The notes below the pieces were generated by a model that did no database searches, had not been told where the DNA came from, and saw only the letters and a list, made by a program, of their open reading frames with translations. Made by a program: the position numbers and the translations under genes. DNA of 64,000 nt from Sulfurimonadaceae bacterium (lineage in GTDB: Bacteria; Campylobacterota; Campylobacteria; Campylobacterales; Sulfurimonadaceae). Location of the stretch: assembly GCA_028683835.1 (NCBI GenBank), contig JAQUHB010000007.1, positions 37,850-101,849 on the forward strand, read 5' to 3'. Positions 52,618 through 60,447 of this stretch are shown here, piece after piece (the stretch's first letter is position 1; each line of letters starts with the position of its first letter).

Positions 52618-54363
52618 TTAAGTGGTTGTATATCCATTTAAATTAACATTATCTACATATGTCCCAACAACTGTTGCTTGATCTTGAATATACTCGTTTG
52701 AATTGGAAAAGCTTACTATCATCCCTGTTCTATCTCCAGTATGAGTGATCTCATCTATCCAATAGTTATATCCTGCTTGATCAGCGTTTCTTCCTAAGAT
52801 ATTGTTATAAAGTTGATTGATAAAAGCTGTATCTGACTGAGCTCCAAATCGTGTTAGATATTCTTCACTTCCTGCGAATGCTCCTGATGCACCTTGTATA
52901 GTATTTCCATTTGTATTGATATCATTTAACCAATAAATCAATCCAGCATTATCTGGTGTTCTGCCTAAAAGTGCTGTATAAAGTCTAGTAACTTCTTGTT
53001 CTAAATTGATCAGTGGAAGTATATCTCCTTGCGAGATTGTAGTATCATTAAATCTCAAGTTTTCTACATTGTGAAGATTGTCGTTTAATGTTTGCGCATC
53101 ATCTGTAACTGAAAATGCTCCCAATGCATCTAAAAAAGAGTAATGATTAAGATTTCCCTGATATGCAACAGTATCTGTGCCGCTTCCGCCATCTATAGTA
53201 TTGCTCCCCGGACCTCCGAAAATATAATCGTTTCCATCACCGCCGTTTAGTACGTCATTTCCATCACCGCCATTGAGAGTGTCATCACCCGTACCGCCGT
53301 AGAGAGTGTCATCACCGCTTCTTCCGTCCATATAATCTGCAAGAGCAGTACCGATAAGGGTGTCATTGCTGTTCTCTAAACCTATACCAGCAAAACTCCC
53401 ACCTTGAGAGGAAAGTTTCCAAACACCCGGTGCTGTTTCACTTGAGAAAAAATTATTTTCAAGATTTAGCATGGAAGCTTGATCTCCGGAATAAGGAAAT
53501 TCCAGATAATGTATACCATCGCCTGCACTATAACCAGCTCTTGCGACCGTGCCGCCAAGACCATTGACTCCACCACTAGCATCTCCTGTTGTCCAGTTGA
53601 TATCTTCATATATGAAAGACATATCAAAATTACCATTGCCAGTGTTAACTATTTGTAATTGAAAAGCATTTGTCTTGTCAATATGTTCATAGTAATAACC
53701 GACATCATCCCACGTTACAGTGATAGTTTGATTGGCTGGATTGAGGTCATACCAAACTAGATCAGAACCTTGAGAGTTTCCTGCTGGATTATAGTTTGAA
53801 CTTCCAGTTTGTGCATCAATCTGTTCTTGTGCATTTTGCAGAAAAGTATAATAACTTTGAAATACACTCAGCTGTTCTTGCGTAGGGTTCGAAATACCTG
53901 TTAGTGTTTCAGCACTTGTCTGAAACGATGTATAAGAACTTAAAACATAGCTAGTAATATCGTAGTTTGATAATGCTGACGACGTAGTCGTTGTATTGTA
54001 AAACAGTGTGTCGTTATTTAAGTATGCTCTGTAGGCATTGAGACTGTAATCTACATTCACAGTTCCTGTGCTTGGAGCTACTACACCGGCTCTTGTATCT
54101 ACATCTGCCCAAAAAGGAGCAATGATAGGGCTGGTAGTATTTGCACCGATCACACCCGGTGTATATGAATATAAACCACCATCAAATGTCACATTTCCAT
54201 TTGTATTTACATACATACTATTGTATACGTTTCCAAATAAATTTATACCATTTGGAAAAATTGAAGATATATCAATAGCATTTGAGTATCCATCGTCGTT
54301 TCTATATACACTATTCTCGCCAAAACCCTCAGCCCCACCCAAGCCATTAATTAATGTTGCCAT
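52618..54363 (-). CDS. Nidogen-like / RTX / DUF4214 surface protein
   Basis: 581 residues. The first ~330 residues hold a nidogen-like (NIDO) extracellular domain (NGINLFGNVYNSMYVNTNGN, SPIIAPFWADVDTRAG). Then RTX nonapeptides (GGTGDDTLNGGDGNDVLNGG) bind calcium. The last ~130 residues carry two DUF4214 units (GRTPDNAGLIYW and GRNADQAGYNYW). No Sec signal, so type I secretion is likely. It shares DUF4214 with the neighbouring 1546-residue protein but at the opposite end, suggesting that they act together on the surface. AGGGG precedes the start. Confidence 0.85.
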   Translation of the reverse strand: MATLINGLGGAEGFGENSVYRNDDGYSNAIDISSIFPNGINLFGNVYNSMYVNTNGNVTFDGGLYSYTPGVIGANTTSPIIAPFWADVDTRAGVVAPSTGTVNVDYSLNAYRAYLNNDTLFYNTTTTSSALSNYDITSYVLSSYTSFQTSAETLTGISNPTQEQLSVFQSYYTFLQNAQEQIDAQTGSSNYNPAGNSQGSDLVWYDLNPANQTITVTWDDVGYYYEHIDKTNAFQLQIVNTGNGNFDMSFIYEDINWTTGDASGGVNGLGGTVARAGYSAGDGIHYLEFPYSGDQASMLNLENNFFSSETAPGVWKLSSQGGSFAGIGLENSNDTLIGTALADYMDGRSGDDTLYGGTGDDTLNGGDGNDVLNGGDGNDYIFGGPGSNTIDGGSGTDTVAYQGNLNHYSFLDALGAFSVTDDAQTLNDNLHNVENLRFNDTTISQGDILPLINLEQEVTRLYTALLGRTPDNAGLIYWLNDINTNGNTIQGASGAFAGSEEYLTRFGAQSDTAFINQLYNNILGRNADQAGYNYWIDEITHTGDRTGMIVSFSNSNEYIQDQATVVGTYVDNVNLNGYTTT

Positions 54364-54483
54364 AATAAAACCCCTTAATTTAATTTTTACATCTTAATTT
54401 TAACATCTTTAGTATGAAACTTTTATAAATCACAAAAGTGCTTTAATATTGTTAAATCGCATACTTCTTAAGTAATATTTGAT

Positions 54484-54489
54484 TACAAT
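54484..54489 (+). promoter_or_regulatory. -10 element abutting the MBOAT start
   Basis: TACAAT ends six bases before the ATG at 54496, with no Shine-Dalgarno site between, so this gene may also produce a leaderless mRNA. The hexamer is one base off consensus. Confidence 0.45.
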
Positions 54490-54495
54490 TAGTTC

Positions 54496-55851
54496 ATGCT
54501 TTTTAACTCTTATGAATTTATTTTTTTATTTCTCATTCCGGTTTTTATTATTTTTTCTATTTTGAAAAAAGGTCGAGCTTGGTTTTTAATTTTAGCTTCC
54601 GTCGTGTTTTATGGGCAGTGGAGTATAGAACATCTCGTTATACTTCTTCTCTCTATTTTTATCAATTTTGGAGCTGCAAAAATTTTAGTAGCTTCTCAAC
54701 ATAAAAAAGCTCTTTTAACACTTATTATCATCTTAAATCTCTTGCCTCTTATTTACTATAAATATAGTGAGTTTTTATCTTTGCAAGATCATTCTATTAT
54801 CTTGCCTTTGGCAATCTCATTTTTTACGTTTCAGCAGATAGCATTTCAGATTGATTTATATAGAAATAAGATCATACTGCGAGGAGTACGAGAGTATCTC
54901 TTTTTTATCCTTTTTTTTCCTCAGTTGATCGCCGGTCCTATTGTTCATTATAATGAGCTTATACCGCAGATGCTTAAACATCAGTGGCTACGATTTAATG
55001 CCATATATTTTCAGATGGGAATTGTTCTCTTTAGTATAGGACTTTTTAAAAAAGTTGTTCTTGCTGATAATCTTTCAGTTATAGCCAATAACGCTTTTTC
55101 AAATAATTTATCTTCGAGTTATGATGCATGGATGGGTATTTTTGCTTATTCTTTTCAGATATATTTTGATTTTAGCGGCTATGCGGACATGGCCATAGGA
55201 TTGGGGCTTTTGTTTGGGTTGAGACTTCCTATAAATTTTAATTCCCCTTATAAAAGTAAAAATATTATTGTTTTTTGGAGAAACTGGCACATAACTTTAT
55301 CTAACTTTTTAAAAGATTATATCTATATCCCTCTTGGCGGCAATCGCACAGGTCAGTTTAGAAATGGGGTCAATATCGTGACGACCATGATTATAGGGGG
55401 CATTTGGCATGGTGCTGGGTGGAATTTTTTGCTTTGGGGATTTTTGCATGGAGTCTTTTTAGCTATAACGCATCTGTTTGAAAAGCTTATCAAGAAAATA
55501 GTTATACACTCTCTGGCTGTAACTTATCTCTCTACGATGATCACGTTTTTGCTTGTGACTCTTTTATGGGTTTTATTTCGGGCAAAAAATATAGATGCGG
55601 CGATGGAATACTATAGAACATTATTTATATGGAAGAAGTTTTCTTTTGGGATGGATATAAACCTTTTTCTCCTCGCTTGTTCTTTTGTTGTTGTCTTTTT
55701 TCTGCCAAATTCGACAAAGTTTGCAAACTATTTTGAAGAAAAGCCTGTGATAGGAGTTTTACATACGTTTATCGCAGCGGTTATGATTTTTATCTCTTTG
55801 AAGATGATGGCTTTAAAACCAGCCGCGACTTTTGTGTACTTTAACTTTTAA
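54496..55851 (+). CDS. MBOAT family O-acyltransferase (AlgI-like)
   Basis: 451 residues with many hydrophobic spans. The MBOAT signature is present: FLKDYIYIPLGGNRTGQFRN and the catalytic His region GIWHGAGWNFLLWGFLHGVF. AlgI-like enzymes pass acetyl groups across the membrane for O-acetylation of exopolysaccharide, peptidoglycan or lipopolysaccharide. The next gene is the expected periplasmic partner. No clear ribosome site precedes the ATG, which lies six bases after a -10-like box. Confidence 0.92.
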   Translation: MLFNSYEFIFLFLIPVFIIFSILKKGRAWFLILASVVFYGQWSIEHLVILLLSIFINFGAAKILVASQHKKALLTLIIILNLLPLIYYKYSEFLSLQDHSIILPLAISFFTFQQIAFQIDLYRNKIILRGVREYLFFILFFPQLIAGPIVHYNELIPQMLKHQWLRFNAIYFQMGIVLFSIGLFKKVVLADNLSVIANNAFSNNLSSSYDAWMGIFAYSFQIYFDFSGYADMAIGLGLLFGLRLPINFNSPYKSKNIIVFWRNWHITLSNFLKDYIYIPLGGNRTGQFRNGVNIVTTMIIGGIWHGAGWNFLLWGFLHGVFLAITHLFEKLIKKIVIHSLAVTYLSTMITFLLVTLLWVLFRAKNIDAAMEYYRTLFIWKKFSFGMDINLFLLACSFVVVFFLPNSTKFANYFEEKPVIGVLHTFIAAVMIFISLKMMALKPAATFVYFNF

Positions 55852-55860
55852 GGGTTTTAT

Positions 55861-56847
55861 TTGAAATTTTTTATACTTTTTCTCTTCTTTATAGCTCTTA
55901 GCTTTCTTATCTGGATCGGTCTCATCCTTGGAGAAGTGGGCAATCCTACTAAAACATCACAATGGGTATATGATGCATATGAGAAAAAATATCAGATAGC
56001 TCAAAACATTTCAAAAAAGAAAATTGTTATAGTCGCGGGTTCCAATGCCCTTTTTGGAGTCAATAGCAAGATGATAGAGGATGCTTTTGGCATGCCTGTC
56101 GTGAACTATGGAGTCAATGCAGGAATAGAGCTTCCTCTAACCTTAGAACTTGCAAAGCGAGTGATAAATCCTGGAGATATTGTCATATCTCCTCTTGAGT
56201 ATCCGATGTATTCTTCTACCGGATCTCCAGGAGTGCAGATGATAGATTATGTGCTTGCTCGTGAGCCTCAATTGTTTTGGAAACTTACCTTTTATGAAGA
56301 GTTATATATTGTTTGGCATGTTGATTTGAAGCGGATATGGGATGGATACTTCAATAAAAGCAATAGTAGGGTTACAAATGGACTTTACGGTGCGCATCAT
56401 ATAGATAATCATGGAGATCAGATACAAAGCTCAGAGAAGTATAGAACAGAATGGATGCTTAATGAACTCAAAAATAATTATGGGTTACATCCTGAAAAAT
56501 ATGGTGCAGAGTTTAGCGAAAAGGGAAGAGGATGGAAATATCTTGAGACGTTTGTCGTGTGGTGCGAAGAAAGAGATGTTGAAGTGATCTTTATGCCAAG
56601 CACACTTCTTAGGCAGGAAAGTTATTTTAAAAATACAAAAGAGCGATGGTTCTATGAAAACATAGCAGCAGAAGTAAGAAAAAGAGGGTGGACGTATATA
56701 GGAAATCCTTATGATTACATGTATGATACAAAATACTACTTTGATACCAACTTTCACCTTGTTGAAAAGGCGAGAAAGTTTAGAACACAAAAGATGATAG
56801 AAGATCTAAATAAAAGCGCTATGTTTAATATATCTTTTTCGATTTAA
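55861..56847 (+). CDS. Membrane-anchored SGNH-like partner of the MBOAT acyltransferase
   Basis: 328 residues starting with TTG at 55861, AAGGG upstream. One N-terminal membrane anchor (FILFLFFIALSFLIWIGLIL) precedes an exported domain with IVIVAGSNALFGVNSKMIED, resembling the GDS-like first block of SGNH/AlgJ-type acyltransferases. Its position 9 bases after the MBOAT gene fits the two-component O-acetylation systems. Its 3' end overlaps the 3' end of the minus-strand glycosyltransferase gene by 23 bases. Confidence 0.7.
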   Translation: MKFFILFLFFIALSFLIWIGLILGEVGNPTKTSQWVYDAYEKKYQIAQNISKKKIVIVAGSNALFGVNSKMIEDAFGMPVVNYGVNAGIELPLTLELAKRVINPGDIVISPLEYPMYSSTGSPGVQMIDYVLAREPQLFWKLTFYEELYIVWHVDLKRIWDGYFNKSNSRVTNGLYGAHHIDNHGDQIQSSEKYRTEWMLNELKNNYGLHPEKYGAEFSEKGRGWKYLETFVVWCEERDVEVIFMPSTLLRQESYFKNTKERWFYENIAAEVRKRGWTYIGNPYDYMYDTKYYFDTNFHLVEKARKFRTQKMIEDLNKSAMFNISFSI

Positions 56848-59800
56848 TGGTATTGTAGAGATTTTTGCTTATCTTCTGCCAACTGTTTTGCTCTATCCAT
56901 AATTGTTGGTTTGTATTGTCGAAATCTTTTTTAAGTGACGTCTCAACGGTATCTGCTATATGTTCTAAAGAGCAACTTGATGACTGAGTGACTACTTTTT
57001 TTACATCATCAAATATTTTAAGTGGTGTGGTAATAACTTCATTTAAGGACAAAAGCCCCATTCTGACGGCAGCACTTGAAGACTCTTGAGTGTTTTTATA
57101 TGGAAAAATTATTTTATCTGCATTTGAGAGAAGAGTGACAATCTCTCTATCCGTAAGAAAATCATCTATAAAAGTTATATACTCTTTGATAAAAGAATTT
57201 TGGATTTTTGCGATTAGGTGATTTTTTAGTTCTTTTGAAATAGGCGCTGGATGGATTGAATTTAATAACAGTAGGTTTACTTTTTGCCCTCTTTTATGTA
57301 AAATTTCCGTAATGTCTATAAGTTCTAAAATACCTTTTTGTGGTAACAAAAATCCAAAAGTCGCTATTGTTGGAATTGGATTGTTTTTTGTTTTTTGAAG
57401 TATTAGAGAAGAGTCAACGCCATGTGTTGCTAAGTATGTGTTTTTATAGATGGTTTTGTTTTTGAGATAGTTCAAGTCGCTCAAAGTGTGCACAAATATA
57501 AAATCTACTTTATTTAAAGAATCTTTGATGAGGGAAAAAGAGTCTGTATAAGACTGAGTGATAACATCTTGCGTTGAGTGTAGAAATAGATATATTTTGA
57601 TATTTTCAACTACACAAAATTCGATCAGCTGTTGAAGCAGAGAGAGTGGTAAAAAACTAAAGTTGTACTGGATGATGAGCTGTTTAATGCCTGCTATTAA
57701 AAGGCTGTTTTTAAGAGGTTCAATATCTTTTGTTTCTCTATTATTTGTCCAGCATCTTATTGTGTTTGGCAAATCTTCTTTTATAAGTTCATTTGAATAA
57801 TCAGCAAATATCGTTACATCATCAACAAACTCGGATATTGTGAAGCTTGAATATTTTGCGATGCCACATTTTGTATTGTAAGTTGAAAAAAGCCCAATTT
57901 TTAGGATTGTGTCTAGTGTGTCATACTTGTTAATTGCCATCAAGATATTTTTTGTAATTTTTGATGATGAGTAGTTTTGTAGAATATACTCTTTTGCGGG
58001 TAGGGTTTTTTGTTTTAGTTCATTATTTGATGAGTTATATATATTTAAAATAGTCTCGTGGAGTGAGTTTTGCGTTGGAGTCGCCCAAACAGAAGTATGC
58101 TGTGATAGATGAGTTTTGGCAAATTCAAAATTAAAATCAAGAAGCCATGATGTTTTGTCTGTACAAAAATCTGTTTGTCCGCCATAACCTGTAGTAATCA
58201 CTGGAAGTTCAAATAGCATAGCCTCTGCCATTGGCAATCCAAAACCCTCGCCCAAACTTGGAGCCACCAAAGAGTTGGAGTTTTGATAGAGATAGTTTAT
58301 TTGACTTTGAGGTATATCTTTGTTTATGAGTAATATTTTTTTGCCATCTTTAGAGTAGAGAAAAATATCTTTTTCGTAGGTTTGCTCTAGTGTAAAATTT
58401 AGGTTGTCTATCTGTTTTAATATATCATTGTGTGGATTTGGAAAAGTTTTTACGATGAGTGTTATCTCTTTATTTAGCAGATCAAAGACATTTAAGAGTA
58501 TATCTGCTCCTTTTCTTGGGAAACAAGAGGATATATGCAAAAGTCTAAAACCATTTGGCAAATCAAATGTAAAGGCCTTAGGGTTAATGTGCAAAATATC
58601 CTCCGCAATGATTCCCGTAGTCGCTATAGGTAGGGCAATTCCATTTGTTATTAAAAGATTTTCGACATAGTGAGACATTGTAAATATCAGTGTTAAATTT
58701 TTGTTAAATGACTCTACGAACTCTTGTGGAAATTTGGATTCTTCCCAACCATAGGGTCCGATTATCTTGTGATAGCCTCTCATGGTGTTTGTTCTTGGGG
58801 GATAGAGGTTTCTGATAGTTATATCTATTGAATCCTGCTTGTTGTTGTAGAGCATAAGTGTTTGTTCATCAAGAGTAGTTATGTTTGGCGGAAAATCGCC
58901 ATACCCTTCTGTTGAGTAGAGTTTGACATTTGCGTCGTTTTGAAGTGCTTTTGCTATATTTTTGTTTACTTGAGCTAAAGAGTATGTGGAGTCAAAGGGT
59001 CCCTCTACTTGAATATTTAATTTAGAACTTGTCTGTGGGAAATGGGATATCTCATTTGGTATAGCAATATCTAGAGATTTTAAAAAATCAACAAACTTAA
59101 GATAGAGACTCTCGTATGTGAATTTTTTTAGAATAAGTTTTTGTTTTTTAATCATCTCCACTCTGAGTTGTGGACTTTTTAGAATCTGCTCTATTTTAGA
59201 AGCTACAAAATCGGCTGATTTTCTCTTGAGTAGTCCTTCTGGCGTAACTATCTCGCTTATGGAACCTGCATTGTAAGCTAAAACTGGTTTGTCATACTTC
59301 ATAGCTTCTAGGAGAGGAATTCCAAAACCCTCATGTTCACTTAAAGAGAGGTAGAGATCACTATTTTCATAATATGTGCTTAGTGTTTCATCATCCACTT
59401 TGCCAGTTAATATAACATTGTCTTGTAGACTTAGGTTCTGGATATATCTTTTTAGAAAGTGAAGATAATCATCCTGCGATGTGGAACCTACTAAAAAAAG
59501 TTTTACATTTAAGTTTATGGATTTTTTTAAAATATAGAGTGTATCTATGAGTTGATGCTGACATTTATTTTGCACTATTCTGCCAACAAAGAGGATGTTG
59601 TAAGAGTCTTGATGCGACATTATGATCTGTTGTTTCTCTGCCTTTGGTTTATGCAACGAAGTATCTAAAAGCAGAGGAATTGATACTGGATTTTTAAAAC
59701 CATAAGAAAGAAGTTCTTTACAGTTGTAGTTTGAATCTGCGTAAGACGCCATAAAACAATGGAGTGAATTTTTTATCTGCTCTCTGCCTAAATCACATGC

Positions 59801-60133
59801 TCCTTGAAGGTGTTCATTGTTAATGAAAAAATGTGATGGCGTAATGTTGTGATAAACGAGAATTTTTTGATCTAAAAATTTCATAATATTATCGTGACAC
59901 TCATGTCCTATGGAGTGATGATAAAAAAGGAAATTGTCGATTGAGGGCTCATACTGCGATATGTGAAAAATCTCTTTTTTTATATCTATATCTGTGTAGG
60001 TGGTGCAGATGTAGATGTTTGAATCAAAACCTAGCTGTTTTAATATTTTTTGCGTAAAGAAAAGCCCGTTTGAGACTCCATCACCATAGGCTAGTGTGGG
60101 TGTAAACTGATGAATGGAGACTTTTTTTTGCAT
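56825..60133 (-). CDS. Large glycosyltransferase with three GT-B domains
   Basis: 1102 residues. The first domain (~1-350) contains SEHEGFGIPLLEAMKYDKPV; the second (~360-715) contains APSLGEGFGLPMAEAMLFEL; the third (~730-1100) is GT-B-like (GIAKYSSFTISEFVDDVTIF, then IATFGFLLPQKGILELIDI) but lacks the E-x7-E pair (ESSSAAVRMGLL). Such fusions make O-antigen or capsule backbones. It is coupled by one base to a coiled-coil gene. Acceptor and sugar are unknown. Confidence 0.85.
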   Translation of the reverse strand: MQKKVSIHQFTPTLAYGDGVSNGLFFTQKILKQLGFDSNIYICTTYTDIDIKKEIFHISQYEPSIDNFLFYHHSIGHECHDNIMKFLDQKILVYHNITPSHFFINNEHLQGACDLGREQIKNSLHCFMASYADSNYNCKELLSYGFKNPVSIPLLLDTSLHKPKAEKQQIIMSHQDSYNILFVGRIVQNKCQHQLIDTLYILKKSINLNVKLFLVGSTSQDDYLHFLKRYIQNLSLQDNVILTGKVDDETLSTYYENSDLYLSLSEHEGFGIPLLEAMKYDKPVLAYNAGSISEIVTPEGLLKRKSADFVASKIEQILKSPQLRVEMIKKQKLILKKFTYESLYLKFVDFLKSLDIAIPNEISHFPQTSSKLNIQVEGPFDSTYSLAQVNKNIAKALQNDANVKLYSTEGYGDFPPNITTLDEQTLMLYNNKQDSIDITIRNLYPPRTNTMRGYHKIIGPYGWEESKFPQEFVESFNKNLTLIFTMSHYVENLLITNGIALPIATTGIIAEDILHINPKAFTFDLPNGFRLLHISSCFPRKGADILLNVFDLLNKEITLIVKTFPNPHNDILKQIDNLNFTLEQTYEKDIFLYSKDGKKILLINKDIPQSQINYLYQNSNSLVAPSLGEGFGLPMAEAMLFELPVITTGYGGQTDFCTDKTSWLLDFNFEFAKTHLSQHTSVWATPTQNSLHETILNIYNSSNNELKQKTLPAKEYILQNYSSSKITKNILMAINKYDTLDTILKIGLFSTYNTKCGIAKYSSFTISEFVDDVTIFADYSNELIKEDLPNTIRCWTNNRETKDIEPLKNSLLIAGIKQLIIQYNFSFLPLSLLQQLIEFCVVENIKIYLFLHSTQDVITQSYTDSFSLIKDSLNKVDFIFVHTLSDLNYLKNKTIYKNTYLATHGVDSSLILQKTKNNPIPTIATFGFLLPQKGILELIDITEILHKRGQKVNLLLLNSIHPAPISKELKNHLIAKIQNSFIKEYITFIDDFLTDREIVTLLSNADKIIFPYKNTQESSSAAVRMGLLSLNEVITTPLKIFDDVKKVVTQSSSCSLEHIADTVETSLKKDFDNTNQQLWIEQNSWQKISKNLYNTIKSKKIY

Positions 60134-60447
60134 TATAGTTTTATGTTTGTATCTATTTTCATATCAAAAATAAACTGATCTATTCTTTGCTGAAATGACA
60201 AAGATTGATAGAGTATCTCTTTTGCAACTTCGCTTGTAACAGCTGCGCTGAGTTCATTTTTTGTTTGGTTCAATTCATCTCTTGTTTGGCTTAATTCATT
60301 TTGCAGGTTATTTACAGATTGTATCAGGAGCGCTATTTGTTGCTCCTGTATATAAACACGATGCTTTAGGCTGTTTAGTCTAGATAGATTGTAAAACCAC
60401 CTTAACAAGACTCCCACGAATGGGATTTTTTTTAGTATTTGTTTCAT
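60133..60447 (-). CDS. Small coiled-coil protein within the glycosyltransferase operon
   Basis: 104 residues. A short hydrophobic/basic N-terminus (MKQILKKIPFVGVLLRWFYN) could associate with the membrane; then heptad-like repeats (NLQNELSQTRDELNQTKNEL) form a coiled coil. It overlaps the large glycosyltransferases on both sides (1 and 4 bases). No family is recognised. Such short coiled coils can be chain-length regulators or scaffolds; here that is only inferred from position. Confidence 0.6.
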   Translation of the reverse strand: MKQILKKIPFVGVLLRWFYNLSRLNSLKHRVYIQEQQIALLIQSVNNLQNELSQTRDELNQTKNELSAAVTSEVAKEILYQSLSFQQRIDQFIFDMKIDTNIKL

